A DNA stretch of 46,013 nucleotides from Chlamydiota bacterium (GTDB lineage Bacteria > Chlamydiota > Chlamydiia > Chlamydiales > SM23-39). Where the stretch lies: NCBI GenBank assembly GCA_013285585.1, contig JABDHH010000007.1:1-46013 (forward strand), written 5' to 3'. Position 1 is the first letter of the stretch; each line of letters begins with the position of its first letter. The notes under the pieces were generated by a model. That model made no database searches, had not been told where the DNA came from, and saw nothing but the letters and a program-made list of their open reading frames with translations. The translations under genes and the position numbers were made by a program. Below are positions 40,325 to 46,013 of the stretch, piece after piece.

Positions 40325-41839
40325 TTAGGTAACGACGTCAACTGAGGCGATCGGCTCGTTCGCTTTTCCGAACTGTTTGTTAAGAGAGCGCACCGAGAGG
40401 ATCCAAAAGAGAACCGTACAGGCGATCAGGGGAAGAAGGAAGTGGGTGATGGAAAGGACGGATCCCGTTCCGGCGATCTGGATCAGCACGATCTGGATCC
40501 AGGCAGCTCCTGATTTGCCAAGCCGGGAGCCGATGACGTCGATAGCGGCTTTTCCTTTGACCTTGGATTCTTGATCGAGGGGGATGTAAGACATCTCCTT
40601 TGTGGCATCGAAGAAGGCATACTTCATCACCTTAGCCGCGACATTTTGGAAGGCTCCGAATGCGACGATTAACATGAGCGGCGTCATGCCGAAGGGGCCG
40701 ACAAGGGGGGCAATCCAGTCGGGCTTCAGGAAAAGGACCAAGAAGATCAGCGCGGTGCTGCCTATAATGATCGGGGCAAGCTGGGCGGAAAAATGCCATC
40801 CCAGGCGCCGGATGATCACGCCGCTGAAGAAAAGCGTGATAATGAAAGAGCAGACCCCTACCGCCGAGCTGACAGAGGCCATAAAGGCTTGGTAAGCGCC
40901 GGTTTCCGGGTAGGCAAGCTTCAAATTGGCTTTCCAGGTGACTTCGGTGAGGTTGATGGTGAGGCCGTAGGCGACGACCATCACGGCGATGCAGCGGAGA
41001 TAGGGAGAGCGGACGATAAATTTCAAGCTGTCGATCAAGGAAAGTTTTGTCTTTATCTCGAGCGGGATTTTATGCTCGGGGCGGTAGAGCCTCTCGTCAG
41101 TCTTGAGGATTTTGCGAGTGAGGAACCAGTGGAGGACCATAACCATGAAGCCGAAAAAGAGGATGAAGTAGACGAGGGTTTGAAGGGCGGTGCCGAAGTG
41201 CTCCCCGACATATTTTCCGGTAAAATAAATGACGAGCGGACCGGTGAACATTTGGGCCAAATCGCCCCCCGCGATGAAGAGATTGTAACACCTCTTGGCC
41301 TCGTTGATATTACAGATATGGTTGACAAATCCCCAGAAAAGTAAGAAGATCACCACCTGTCCCCATAGTTCGGCAGTTACAAAGAAGACAGCCGGAATCC
41401 AGTTCCGGTAGATGGCGACCCAGTGGGAGTTATGCTGGCCAACCTTCTCCAGGAGCCAGTCGGCAGAGCGGTGGGGAGATAAAACCTCTAGATTGGGATA
41501 GAGGACGAACCCGTAGAGGAAGATGAAGCCCATGAAAAAAAGAATGATGCCGTAAAAAAGAATGGAACGGCGGTATAGATTGGAGAGCTTTGAATACAGC
41601 AGCGTTGCTCCCAAGGCAATAGGAAGGACGATCCATCCCTTGAGGATTGGGATCACCTCAGCGCCGGAGCCCTTCGCGGTTACAACGAAGGCGTCTTTCA
41701 TCGTCGTCAATACCCCGTAGGTAAGCGAGATGAAAAATTTCATGAAAAGCAAAGGAAATATTTTCTTGAATTCGTAGGATTCTATTGGCCAGAGGGTTTC
41801 GCGCCATCTGGCGAGCAGTGGCTTATCGCCCGACGCCAT
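40325..41839 (-). CDS. tlcA: ATP/ADP translocase (NTT-type nucleotide transporter)
   Basis: Energy-parasite transporters of this family exchange host ATP for bacterial ADP, or import nucleotides. The 504-residue protein has about 12 helices and the residues essential in plant and chlamydial homologues: Lys in MKDAFVVTAKGSGAEVIPILK, Glu in AELWGQVVIFLLFWGF, Glu in TEVTWKANLK, and Lys in DQESKVKGKAAIDVIGSRLGKSG. These suggest the ATP/ADP antiport type rather than a more divergent isoform, though isoforms cannot be assigned surely. AAGGA eight bases before the ATG supports the start. It is a hallmark of an obligate intracellular lifestyle. Confidence 0.96.
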   Translation of the reverse strand: MASGDKPLLARWRETLWPIESYEFKKIFPLLFMKFFISLTYGVLTTMKDAFVVTAKGSGAEVIPILKGWIVLPIALGATLLYSKLSNLYRRSILFYGIILFFMGFIFLYGFVLYPNLEVLSPHRSADWLLEKVGQHNSHWVAIYRNWIPAVFFVTAELWGQVVIFLLFWGFVNHICNINEAKRCYNLFIAGGDLAQMFTGPLVIYFTGKYVGEHFGTALQTLVYFILFFGFMVMVLHWFLTRKILKTDERLYRPEHKIPLEIKTKLSLIDSLKFIVRSPYLRCIAVMVVAYGLTINLTEVTWKANLKLAYPETGAYQAFMASVSSAVGVCSFIITLFFSGVIIRRLGWHFSAQLAPIIIGSTALIFLVLFLKPDWIAPLVGPFGMTPLMLIVAFGAFQNVAAKVMKYAFFDATKEMSYIPLDQESKVKGKAAIDVIGSRLGKSGAAWIQIVLIQIAGTGSVLSITHFLLPLIACTVLFWILSVRSLNKQFGKANEPIASVDVVT

Positions 41840-41888
41840 TTTTTTTCCTTCGGTGGCACTTATACCCCAAGCTGTATATAAATGTCTT

Positions 41889-42407
41889 ATGAAAAAATCT
41901 TTAGCGCTTATCTTTGTGTTGACTGCCCTAATTTGGGCTGGTTTCCAAATCGCTCCTCAAAAATTCTTTTATCGGCATAACTGTCCATTTTGCGACCGGT
42001 CGATTGTAGAGAGTCAATCAGTTTCGAGGGAAAATGGGACCGTTGCTTTACTGAACTATAAACCGGCGATCGAAGGGCACGTGCTCATTATTCCCGAGCG
42101 GCATGTAGAGCGATTCGAAGATTTGACCGCCGACGAGCTCGTCCAGATCCACGCGATGATCGCAAAGGTCGATCAAGCAGAACGGAAGATGTGCGGTTCG
42201 ACGGGTTATTTTCTCATACAAAAAAATGGAATAGAGGCAGGGCAGAGCGTGCCCCACGTTCATTTCCATTATTTTCCGATGAGCACAGGGAGTAGCAAAA
42301 CTTGGGTTGCTATCCGAATATTCATTGCATCTTGGCTCAAGCCTCTCGACTCGGCAGAGCTTGAACGGCAGCGACTAGAATTTCAGCGGTACGGACTTGC
42401 TGACTAG
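41889..42407 (+). CDS. HIT-family hydrolase with an N-terminal membrane anchor
   Basis: The 172-residue protein begins with a membrane helix or signal (MKKSLALIFVLTALIWAGF) followed by a HIT domain: zinc-type CPFCDR, LLNYKPAIEGHVLIIPERHVERFEDLTADEL, and the histidine triad PHVHFHYFP. HIT proteins hydrolyse nucleotide conjugates (AMP-lysine, Ap4A) and are normally cytosolic. A membrane-bound version on the opposite strand to, and divergent from, the ATP/ADP translocase is suggestive. The ATG at 41889 is chosen over a GTG at 41853. A TATATA sequence lies eight bases upstream and no Shine-Dalgarno sequence is seen. The 3' end overlaps the convergent desaturase by 33 bp. Confidence 0.82.
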   Translation: MKKSLALIFVLTALIWAGFQIAPQKFFYRHNCPFCDRSIVESQSVSRENGTVALLNYKPAIEGHVLIIPERHVERFEDLTADELVQIHAMIAKVDQAERKMCGSTGYFLIQKNGIEAGQSVPHVHFHYFPMSTGSSKTWVAIRIFIASWLKPLDSAELERQRLEFQRYGLAD

Positions 42408-43490
42408 CTTCACTGCGGCCCGCCACTCCTTCCAATCGTTTTTGATCTTTTTCTTTACATCGCGGATTTCGGAAATCAGCTCTTTACGCCCTTGGCGGTA
42501 TTGCTCGAGGAGCGCTTGCTTGCGCGCTAGCTGATCGGAAAGTTGGTCGCAGATCTGGGTGATCTTGGCTGCCATCATGTCTTTATGCTGGTAAAATGAA
42601 GCCTTGATCTTTTCGAGAATCTGGTCGCGATGGTGGACGAGGAGTTGGCGGACGATCCTTTCGTTGTTGACGCTCTTCAATTGCGTTGCAAGACCGAATT
42701 TATGAAGAGTCCAAATCAACCATTTTGCGGGATCGAAGTGATACCAGCGGATTCCGTTCCGGTAGTCGTTGGCAAAGGTATGGTGGTAGTTATGATAGCC
42801 TTCGCCATAAGTCAAAAGAGAAATGAGGTAGTTGTCTACGGCAGAGTGTTCTTGGCTATAGAATTGAGTTCCCCAGTAATGGGCGATGGAATTGATGCAC
42901 CAGGTCGTGTGGTGGAGGATGAACATGCGGACCCACCATGCGAAAATAAAGGCTCCGAGAAAATCGCCGACCATCCAACCCACGAAAAGGAATGCGATGA
43001 TATTCGAGGCGACCATGCAAAAGACGTAGTGTTTGTCTTGAAATACGAGCATTTTGCTCCGCTTCAAGTCGGAGACGACCTTCGGATCGATATCTTTCGT
43101 CTTGAAAAGCATCCACAGGACATGGGCATGAAGAAGGCCCGTTTTCACCGAATAAGGATCTTTTTCCGTATCGACGAACGCATGGTGGAGGCGGTGGTCG
43201 TTGGACCATCTTAGAACGCTCCCTTGCGTCGCTAGGCTGCCGAAAAAGAGGAGAACTGCTTCGACAGCGGGATGTGCCTTATAGGTGCTGTGGGAATAGA
43301 GGCGGTGGTAGCCCGCAGTAATGGCAAGACCTGAGAGGAAGACCAGGGCGAACGTCCAACCGATCAGACTTCCGGATGGCGTATGGGAGATGAAGTAGAT
43401 CGGAAGGGATATAGCCAAAAAGAGGTGATATCCGGCGATGAAGAGAAAAACAGGCCAACAAATTTTTTTAGGATTGATGGAATGATCCAT
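42375..43490 (-). CDS. Acyl-CoA/acyl-lipid delta-9-type fatty acid desaturase
   Basis: This 371-residue membrane enzyme introduces a double bond into fatty acyl chains with a di-iron centre. The histidine boxes are HRLYSH (HxxxxH), HRLHHAF (HxxHH) and YHNYHHTF (HxxHH), in the order and spacing of the stearoyl-CoA desaturase class, with four to six hydrophobic segments. After the catalytic part, the C-terminal ~90 residues form a charged coiled coil (QILEKIKASFYQHKD and on to VKKKIKNDWKEWRAAVKL) that most bacterial relatives lack. The electron donor gene is not in the window. Its role may be host or membrane lipid remodelling. Confidence 0.9.
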   Translation of the reverse strand: MDHSINPKKICWPVFLFIAGYHLFLAISLPIYFISHTPSGSLIGWTFALVFLSGLAITAGYHRLYSHSTYKAHPAVEAVLLFFGSLATQGSVLRWSNDHRLHHAFVDTEKDPYSVKTGLLHAHVLWMLFKTKDIDPKVVSDLKRSKMLVFQDKHYVFCMVASNIIAFLFVGWMVGDFLGAFIFAWWVRMFILHHTTWCINSIAHYWGTQFYSQEHSAVDNYLISLLTYGEGYHNYHHTFANDYRNGIRWYHFDPAKWLIWTLHKFGLATQLKSVNNERIVRQLLVHHRDQILEKIKASFYQHKDMMAAKITQICDQLSDQLARKQALLEQYRQGRKELISEIRDVKKKIKNDWKEWRAAVKLVSKSVPLKF

Positions 43491-43525
43491 AGGGGAACCT
43501 CGTGTTTATGTGTAACATAGCTGTT

Positions 43526-43966
43526 TTAAGGGTTTTTTACCATCAAAACCAGAGTGATCGAATTGATGGTATACCGCAGGTGCTTGGGAGGAGGTCCATC
43601 GTTGAAAACATGCCCTAGATGAGACTCGCACCGGCGGCATAGGACTTCATATCTTTTGAATCCGAAGCTTCTGTCTTCTTTGTAAACCACATTTTTGGAT
43701 TCAAGAGCTTGTTTGAACAAGGGCCATCCGCACCCAGGTTCGCTATATTTGTCTTGAGAGCGAAATAGCCGTTGGCCGCATCCTGCGCAAACATAGATTC
43801 CCTCTCTCTCCTCGTCGAGGTAGGCGCCGCTATAGGCCGATTCCGTGCTTTTTCGGCGCATTACATTATAGCGCTCTCGACCCAGCCGCTCTCTCCATTC
43901 GGCATCGGTCAGCTCAAACTCTGCGCTCCAGAGCAAAAAAGGGAGAATCAGGACTAACAAAATCAT
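43526..43966 (-). CDS. msrB: Exported MsrB-family methionine-R-sulfoxide reductase, catalytic Cys replaced by Thr
   Basis: The 146-residue product has a signal-like N-terminus (MILLVLILPFLLWSA) and the MsrB domain. Zinc cysteines occur in VCAGCGQ (Cys60, Cys63) and CRRCESHLGHVF (Cys110, Cys113). The resolving-type Cys79 is in EPGCGWPLF. The catalytic site, RYCxNS in active enzymes, reads RYTINS (Thr133; codon ACC), so the usual nucleophile is missing. It might use another Cys or be inactive. The start at 43966 is preferred to the long open frame to 44128, which overlaps the divergent SRPBCC gene. The length is otherwise normal for MsrB. Confidence 0.85.
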   Translation of the reverse strand: MILLVLILPFLLWSAEFELTDAEWRERLGRERYNVMRRKSTESAYSGAYLDEEREGIYVCAGCGQRLFRSQDKYSEPGCGWPLFKQALESKNVVYKEDRSFGFKRYEVLCRRCESHLGHVFNDGPPPKHLRYTINSITLVLMVKNP

Positions 43967-43996
43967 GTTTTGAGCTATACTGGTTCTTGAGGATGA

Positions 43997-44365
43997 ATGG
44001 AAGCGACAATCGAATCCCGCGTATCGCCTGAGGCTGTTTGGAAAGCCTGGGAAAGCGCCCACGCGATCCATGCAAATAGCCCCATCGAACCCGGGCAGCG
44101 GTCTAAGAGCACAGGTTTCAAATACCAAATCCTCGATGTCGTAAAAGGAGAGCGCTTTTCGATTCTTTGGAAAAGCCTATTCGTCCGGATGATTTTCACC
44201 CACTCCGTAAGAGCCGTCGATAGAGGGTCCGAAATTCGCTACACTGCGGAAATGAAAGGGCTTTTCGCGGGACTAGTCAAATTCCTATTGAAGAATAAGA
44301 TTCAAAGAAATCTCTCCTTTGTTCTGAAAGAATTCACAAAGCAGTTAGAAAAAGCAAGTCGTTGA
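43997..44365 (+). CDS. SRPBCC (polyketide cyclase/START-like) protein
   Basis: The 122-residue protein starts MEATIESRVSPEAVWKAWESAHAI, the strand-helix start of the SRPBCC fold, and continues with strands (GFKYQILDVVKGERFSILWKS, GSEIRYTAEMKGLF) and the long C-terminal helix (NLSFVLKEFTKQLEKA). These domains bind hydrophobic ligands; the ligand here is unknown. A GAGG motif five bases before the ATG supports the start. It is divergent from msrB by 30 bp. Confidence 0.8.
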   Translation: MEATIESRVSPEAVWKAWESAHAIHANSPIEPGQRSKSTGFKYQILDVVKGERFSILWKSLFVRMIFTHSVRAVDRGSEIRYTAEMKGLFAGLVKFLLKNKIQRNLSFVLKEFTKQLEKASR

Positions 44366-44456
44366 ACCTATGAGATCGGTTCTTAAGAACTCCCTATTTT
44401 TCCCTTGCAGAGAAAATTGAGATCATAAATATGTGGGATTGGGAGTTGATAAAAAT

Positions 44457-44930
44457 ATGATATCGTTCCGTGAAATGTATTCGAAAATTGCCGTTTTCGG
44501 CAACCGCTTGCAATCGCCGCTGTTACTCTTGATCCGCTTATATTGGGGCGGGAGTTTCTTCTTAACCGGTTTTGGGAAATTTACCCATATGGGGAATGTG
44601 GTCACCTATTTCCAGTCGCTGGGGATTCCGTTTGCTCACTTTAGTGCATTTCTTACCGCGTTGGTCGAAACAGTAGGAGGCGCGTGTCTCTTTCTCGGCC
44701 TATTTTCGAGGCTGGCCTCGATTCCTCTCATATGCGTGATGATCGTCGCGTTTGCGACCGCGGAGAGCGCAGCGGTCCGCATGATCTTGTCGAATTCGCA
44801 AAATTTCATCCATAGCACTCCTTTCAGTTTTCTTTTCGCATCGCTTCTTGTGTTTGTCTTCGGTCCGGGGCGGATCTCGATCGATTCCCGGTTGTTGGAC
44901 AAAAAACAGAGCCGATTCAACCGGCAGTAG
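44457..44930 (+). CDS. DoxX-family membrane protein
   Basis: This 157-residue protein has four hydrophobic helices and the DoxX features LLLIRLYWGGSFFLTGFGKFTHMGNVVTYFQSLGIP, with the conserved GxGKF, then ALVETVGGACLFLGLFSRLASIPL and the polar C-terminal helix FLFASLLVFVFGPGRISID. Family members are linked to redox and oxidant tolerance, but the role is not fixed. GGGAG upstream supports the ATG at 44457; a GTG at 44433 is an alternative. It is followed by a 369-bp intergenic region with palindromes. Confidence 0.85.
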   Translation: MISFREMYSKIAVFGNRLQSPLLLLIRLYWGGSFFLTGFGKFTHMGNVVTYFQSLGIPFAHFSAFLTALVETVGGACLFLGLFSRLASIPLICVMIVAFATAESAAVRMILSNSQNFIHSTPFSFLFASLLVFVFGPGRISIDSRLLDKKQSRFNRQ

Positions 44931-44937
44931 GGAGCGT

Positions 44938-44979
44938 TTTCAAAAGTTTTTGAAACAATTTCGGCGTGAAAGCTCGACT
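44938..44979 (+). repeat. Short 3'-end repeat, copy 2 (copy 1 at 28317-28358)
   Basis: This repeat begins seven bases after the DoxX stop with TTTTCAAAAGTTTTTG, then CAATTTCGGCGT and AAAG. The order and spacing match the copy after the rRNA methyltransferase gene. Confidence 0.4.
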
Positions 44980-45052
44980 GGTTCACAAGAAAGGAACCTG
45001 GTATTCCAATCTCGTTCTCGATCTGCCTGATCCACCCTCATCAAAATACTCA

Positions 45053-45212
45053 TACCAAATATCAGAAATAACGTTGGGTTTGGCTACGTCAGCTCTGCAA
45101 CAAATTTTTCGTCTTCACTCGTGCCTTGCCATGCTGGCAATGGTCACTCGTTCCAGACAAAAAATTTGTGCAGCTTCCTTGCCAAACTTAACGTTATTTC
45201 TGATATTTGGTA
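45053..45212. repeat. 160-bp palindromic element flanked by TCA
   Basis: The ends are a 23-bp exact inverted repeat (TACCAAATATCAGAAATAAC... at 45053-45075 and its reverse complement at 45190-45212). They are followed inward by GTTTGGC/GCCAAAC, an AGCT...AAATTTTT...GTCT block matched on the other arm, and a perfect TTGCCA-TGC-TGGCAA apex near 45126-45140. TCA occurs on both sides (45050-45052 and 45213-45215). The 22-base terminus recurs, interrupted, at 12234-12439. No open frame of note lies within it. The rest of 45216-45299 shows nothing recognised. Confidence 0.8.
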
Positions 45213-45299
45213 TCAAAAATCTTTTGAATTCACTTCGGTATACTGGAGCCAAAAACCTGCTGTCAAAATTCACACAACCTAAGCGGGCGCGGTATAGTT

Positions 45300-46013
45300 T
45301 TATTTGAGTTCATGAAAAATGAACTTATCACTGAATAGTCTAGATAATATGCCACAAAGATTTTCCAAAATAATGTCATTAGAAGACGGTTTAATATGAC
45401 AGTCTTCGCCATCTCTTAATTCGGCACTAAGCTGCCCTGTCTCATCGCAACAGGCAGCGTAAACATCCAGAAATTCTATCTTGCGATTTGCACATTCTCT
45501 GGCAAGCATTGTATTCATTTTATTCGAATATGTGATTCGATCGATAAATGTTCCAATAAATTTACAATAGGAACAATCATATATTGGAGGGAGTACGTTG
45601 TAGACAATTTTGATGATATTTTTTTCTGTTATATTTGAAATTGCGCTTAAGTATTTTTCAACAAGATCCTCGACTACCTGATCTAAATTGCGTTCTTTGA
45701 TATTAACTTGTTTCCAAATAAGCCAATTGACATCCACATACCCGTAACAAAAAACAATCGCATCTCCATCTTGAAGCAAGCCAAAGTCGCTTTCCGAAAC
45801 GATGTTTTCTGCATTGTCACGGCCTACCCCATACATCGAGGCTGGGTGCCCAGACTTCCCCATCTTATAAAAGGGTTGTATTATTTTGCCGTTGAGATGC
45901 TTGGGAAGTCTTGCAAATGCTGTTGTATGACTATCTCCTATAATAAATATATTGCCTGAAAAATTTTTGATTTCATTTGAGTGAATATTGGAGCCGAAAC
46001 AAAGTACAAATAC
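45300..46013 (-). CDS. SGNH/GDSL-like hydrolase domain protein, N-terminus beyond window
   Basis: The frame is open from the right edge to the stop at 45300 (237 codons). Upstream of the first Met (45863) the frame is still open and encodes NIFIIGDSHTTAFARL, whose GDSHT is the block I catalytic Ser motif of SGNH hydrolases, so that Met is not the real start. Further along, IVFCYGYVDVNWLIW resembles the block III position of this group (where FGEIDCRCH is common), and CHIKPSSNDI near the end may supply the catalytic His of block V. Such proteins are often acyl esterases or deacetylases for glycans. It is AT-richer than neighbours. The gene continues outside the window. Confidence 0.7.
   Translation of the reverse strand, partial: VFVLCFGSNIHSNEIKNFSGNIFIIGDSHTTAFARLPKHLNGKIIQPFYKMGKSGHPASMYGVGRDNAENIVSESDFGLLQDGDAIVFCYGYVDVNWLIWKQVNIKERNLDQVVEDLVEKYLSAISNITEKNIIKIVYNVLPPIYDCSYCKFIGTFIDRITYSNKMNTMLARECANRKIEFLDVYAACCDETGQLSAELRDGEDCHIKPSSNDIILENLCGILSRLFSDKFIFHELK

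Noticed and set aside
43967-44128. Longer N-terminus for MsrB
   Set aside because: It would overlap the divergent SRPBCC gene and hide the signal peptide; the ATG at 43966 is immediately followed by a proper signal sequence.
1-46013. tRNA, rRNA, CRISPR arrays, prophage or transposase genes
   Set aside because: No cloverleaf-like tRNA sequence, regularly spaced repeats, or integrase/transposase coding region was seen by reading both strands; the palindromic elements contain no transposase.

Overview
The window is most likely a chromosome fragment of a member of the Chlamydiota outside the classical Chlamydiaceae (an environmental or amoeba-associated chlamydia). The support is a plastid/chlamydia/rickettsia-type ATP/ADP translocase, a Pkn1-type kinase fused to a sulfatase-modifying-factor domain, gatC-gatA-gatB in the chlamydial order, an RNase HIII gene next to a short RodZ-like helix-turn-helix gene (the CT008-CT009 arrangement of Chlamydia), and many exported proteins of chlamydial flavour. 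Base composition looks moderately balanced, higher in GC than Chlamydia itself. The family cannot be fixed from sequence alone.

Layout. Positions 1-8403 (minus strand) hold gatCAB followed by a tripartite RND efflux system (TolC-like lipoprotein, adaptor lipoprotein, and an RND pump cut by the left edge). Positions 8519-13261 (plus) hold a DUF378 protein, a TIGR01777 epimerase, a small acidic protein, two Yip1-family membrane proteins, an exported unknown protein and a membrane-anchored sulfotransferase, interspersed with several palindromic elements. Positions 13249-16785 (minus) hold a beta-barrel protein, recN (frameshifted at a run of nine C) and RNase HIII. Positions 16851-21825 hold the rodZ-like gene, a DUF2490 barrel, pkn1 with an overlapping tyrosine phosphatase, a small membrane protein and ispH. 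Positions 21834-25741 (minus) hold an oppBCDF peptide importer. Then come rimO and an rlmI-type methyltransferase (plus), a tandem pair of unknown paralogues (28454-30149), and a five-gene minus-strand operon (amino acid permease, methyltransferase, glmS, Nudix, AsmA-like). The last part (36117-46013) holds small unknown proteins, a PagL lipid A deacylase, a YheT hydrolase, an exported GNAT, the ATP/ADP translocase, a membrane-anchored HIT protein, a fatty acid desaturase, an exported MsrB lacking its catalytic cysteine, a SRPBCC protein, a DoxX protein and a truncated SGNH hydrolase.

The most distinctive feature is a set of imperfect palindromes of about 80-180 bp. One sits inside oppF, bounded by TA dinucleotides, and adds exactly 55 codons in frame, reminiscent of Rickettsia palindromic elements. 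Another interrupts a copy of the end of a third element and is bounded by a 4-bp duplication. A 69-bp dispersed repeat supplies the start region of both recN and the efflux adaptor and also encodes a well conserved peptide in another frame. A second theme is a group of apparently leaderless genes: a sigma70-like -10 box lies 6-9 bases before the ATG and no Shine-Dalgarno sequence is seen. No tRNA, rRNA, CRISPR array, transposase or phage gene was recognised.
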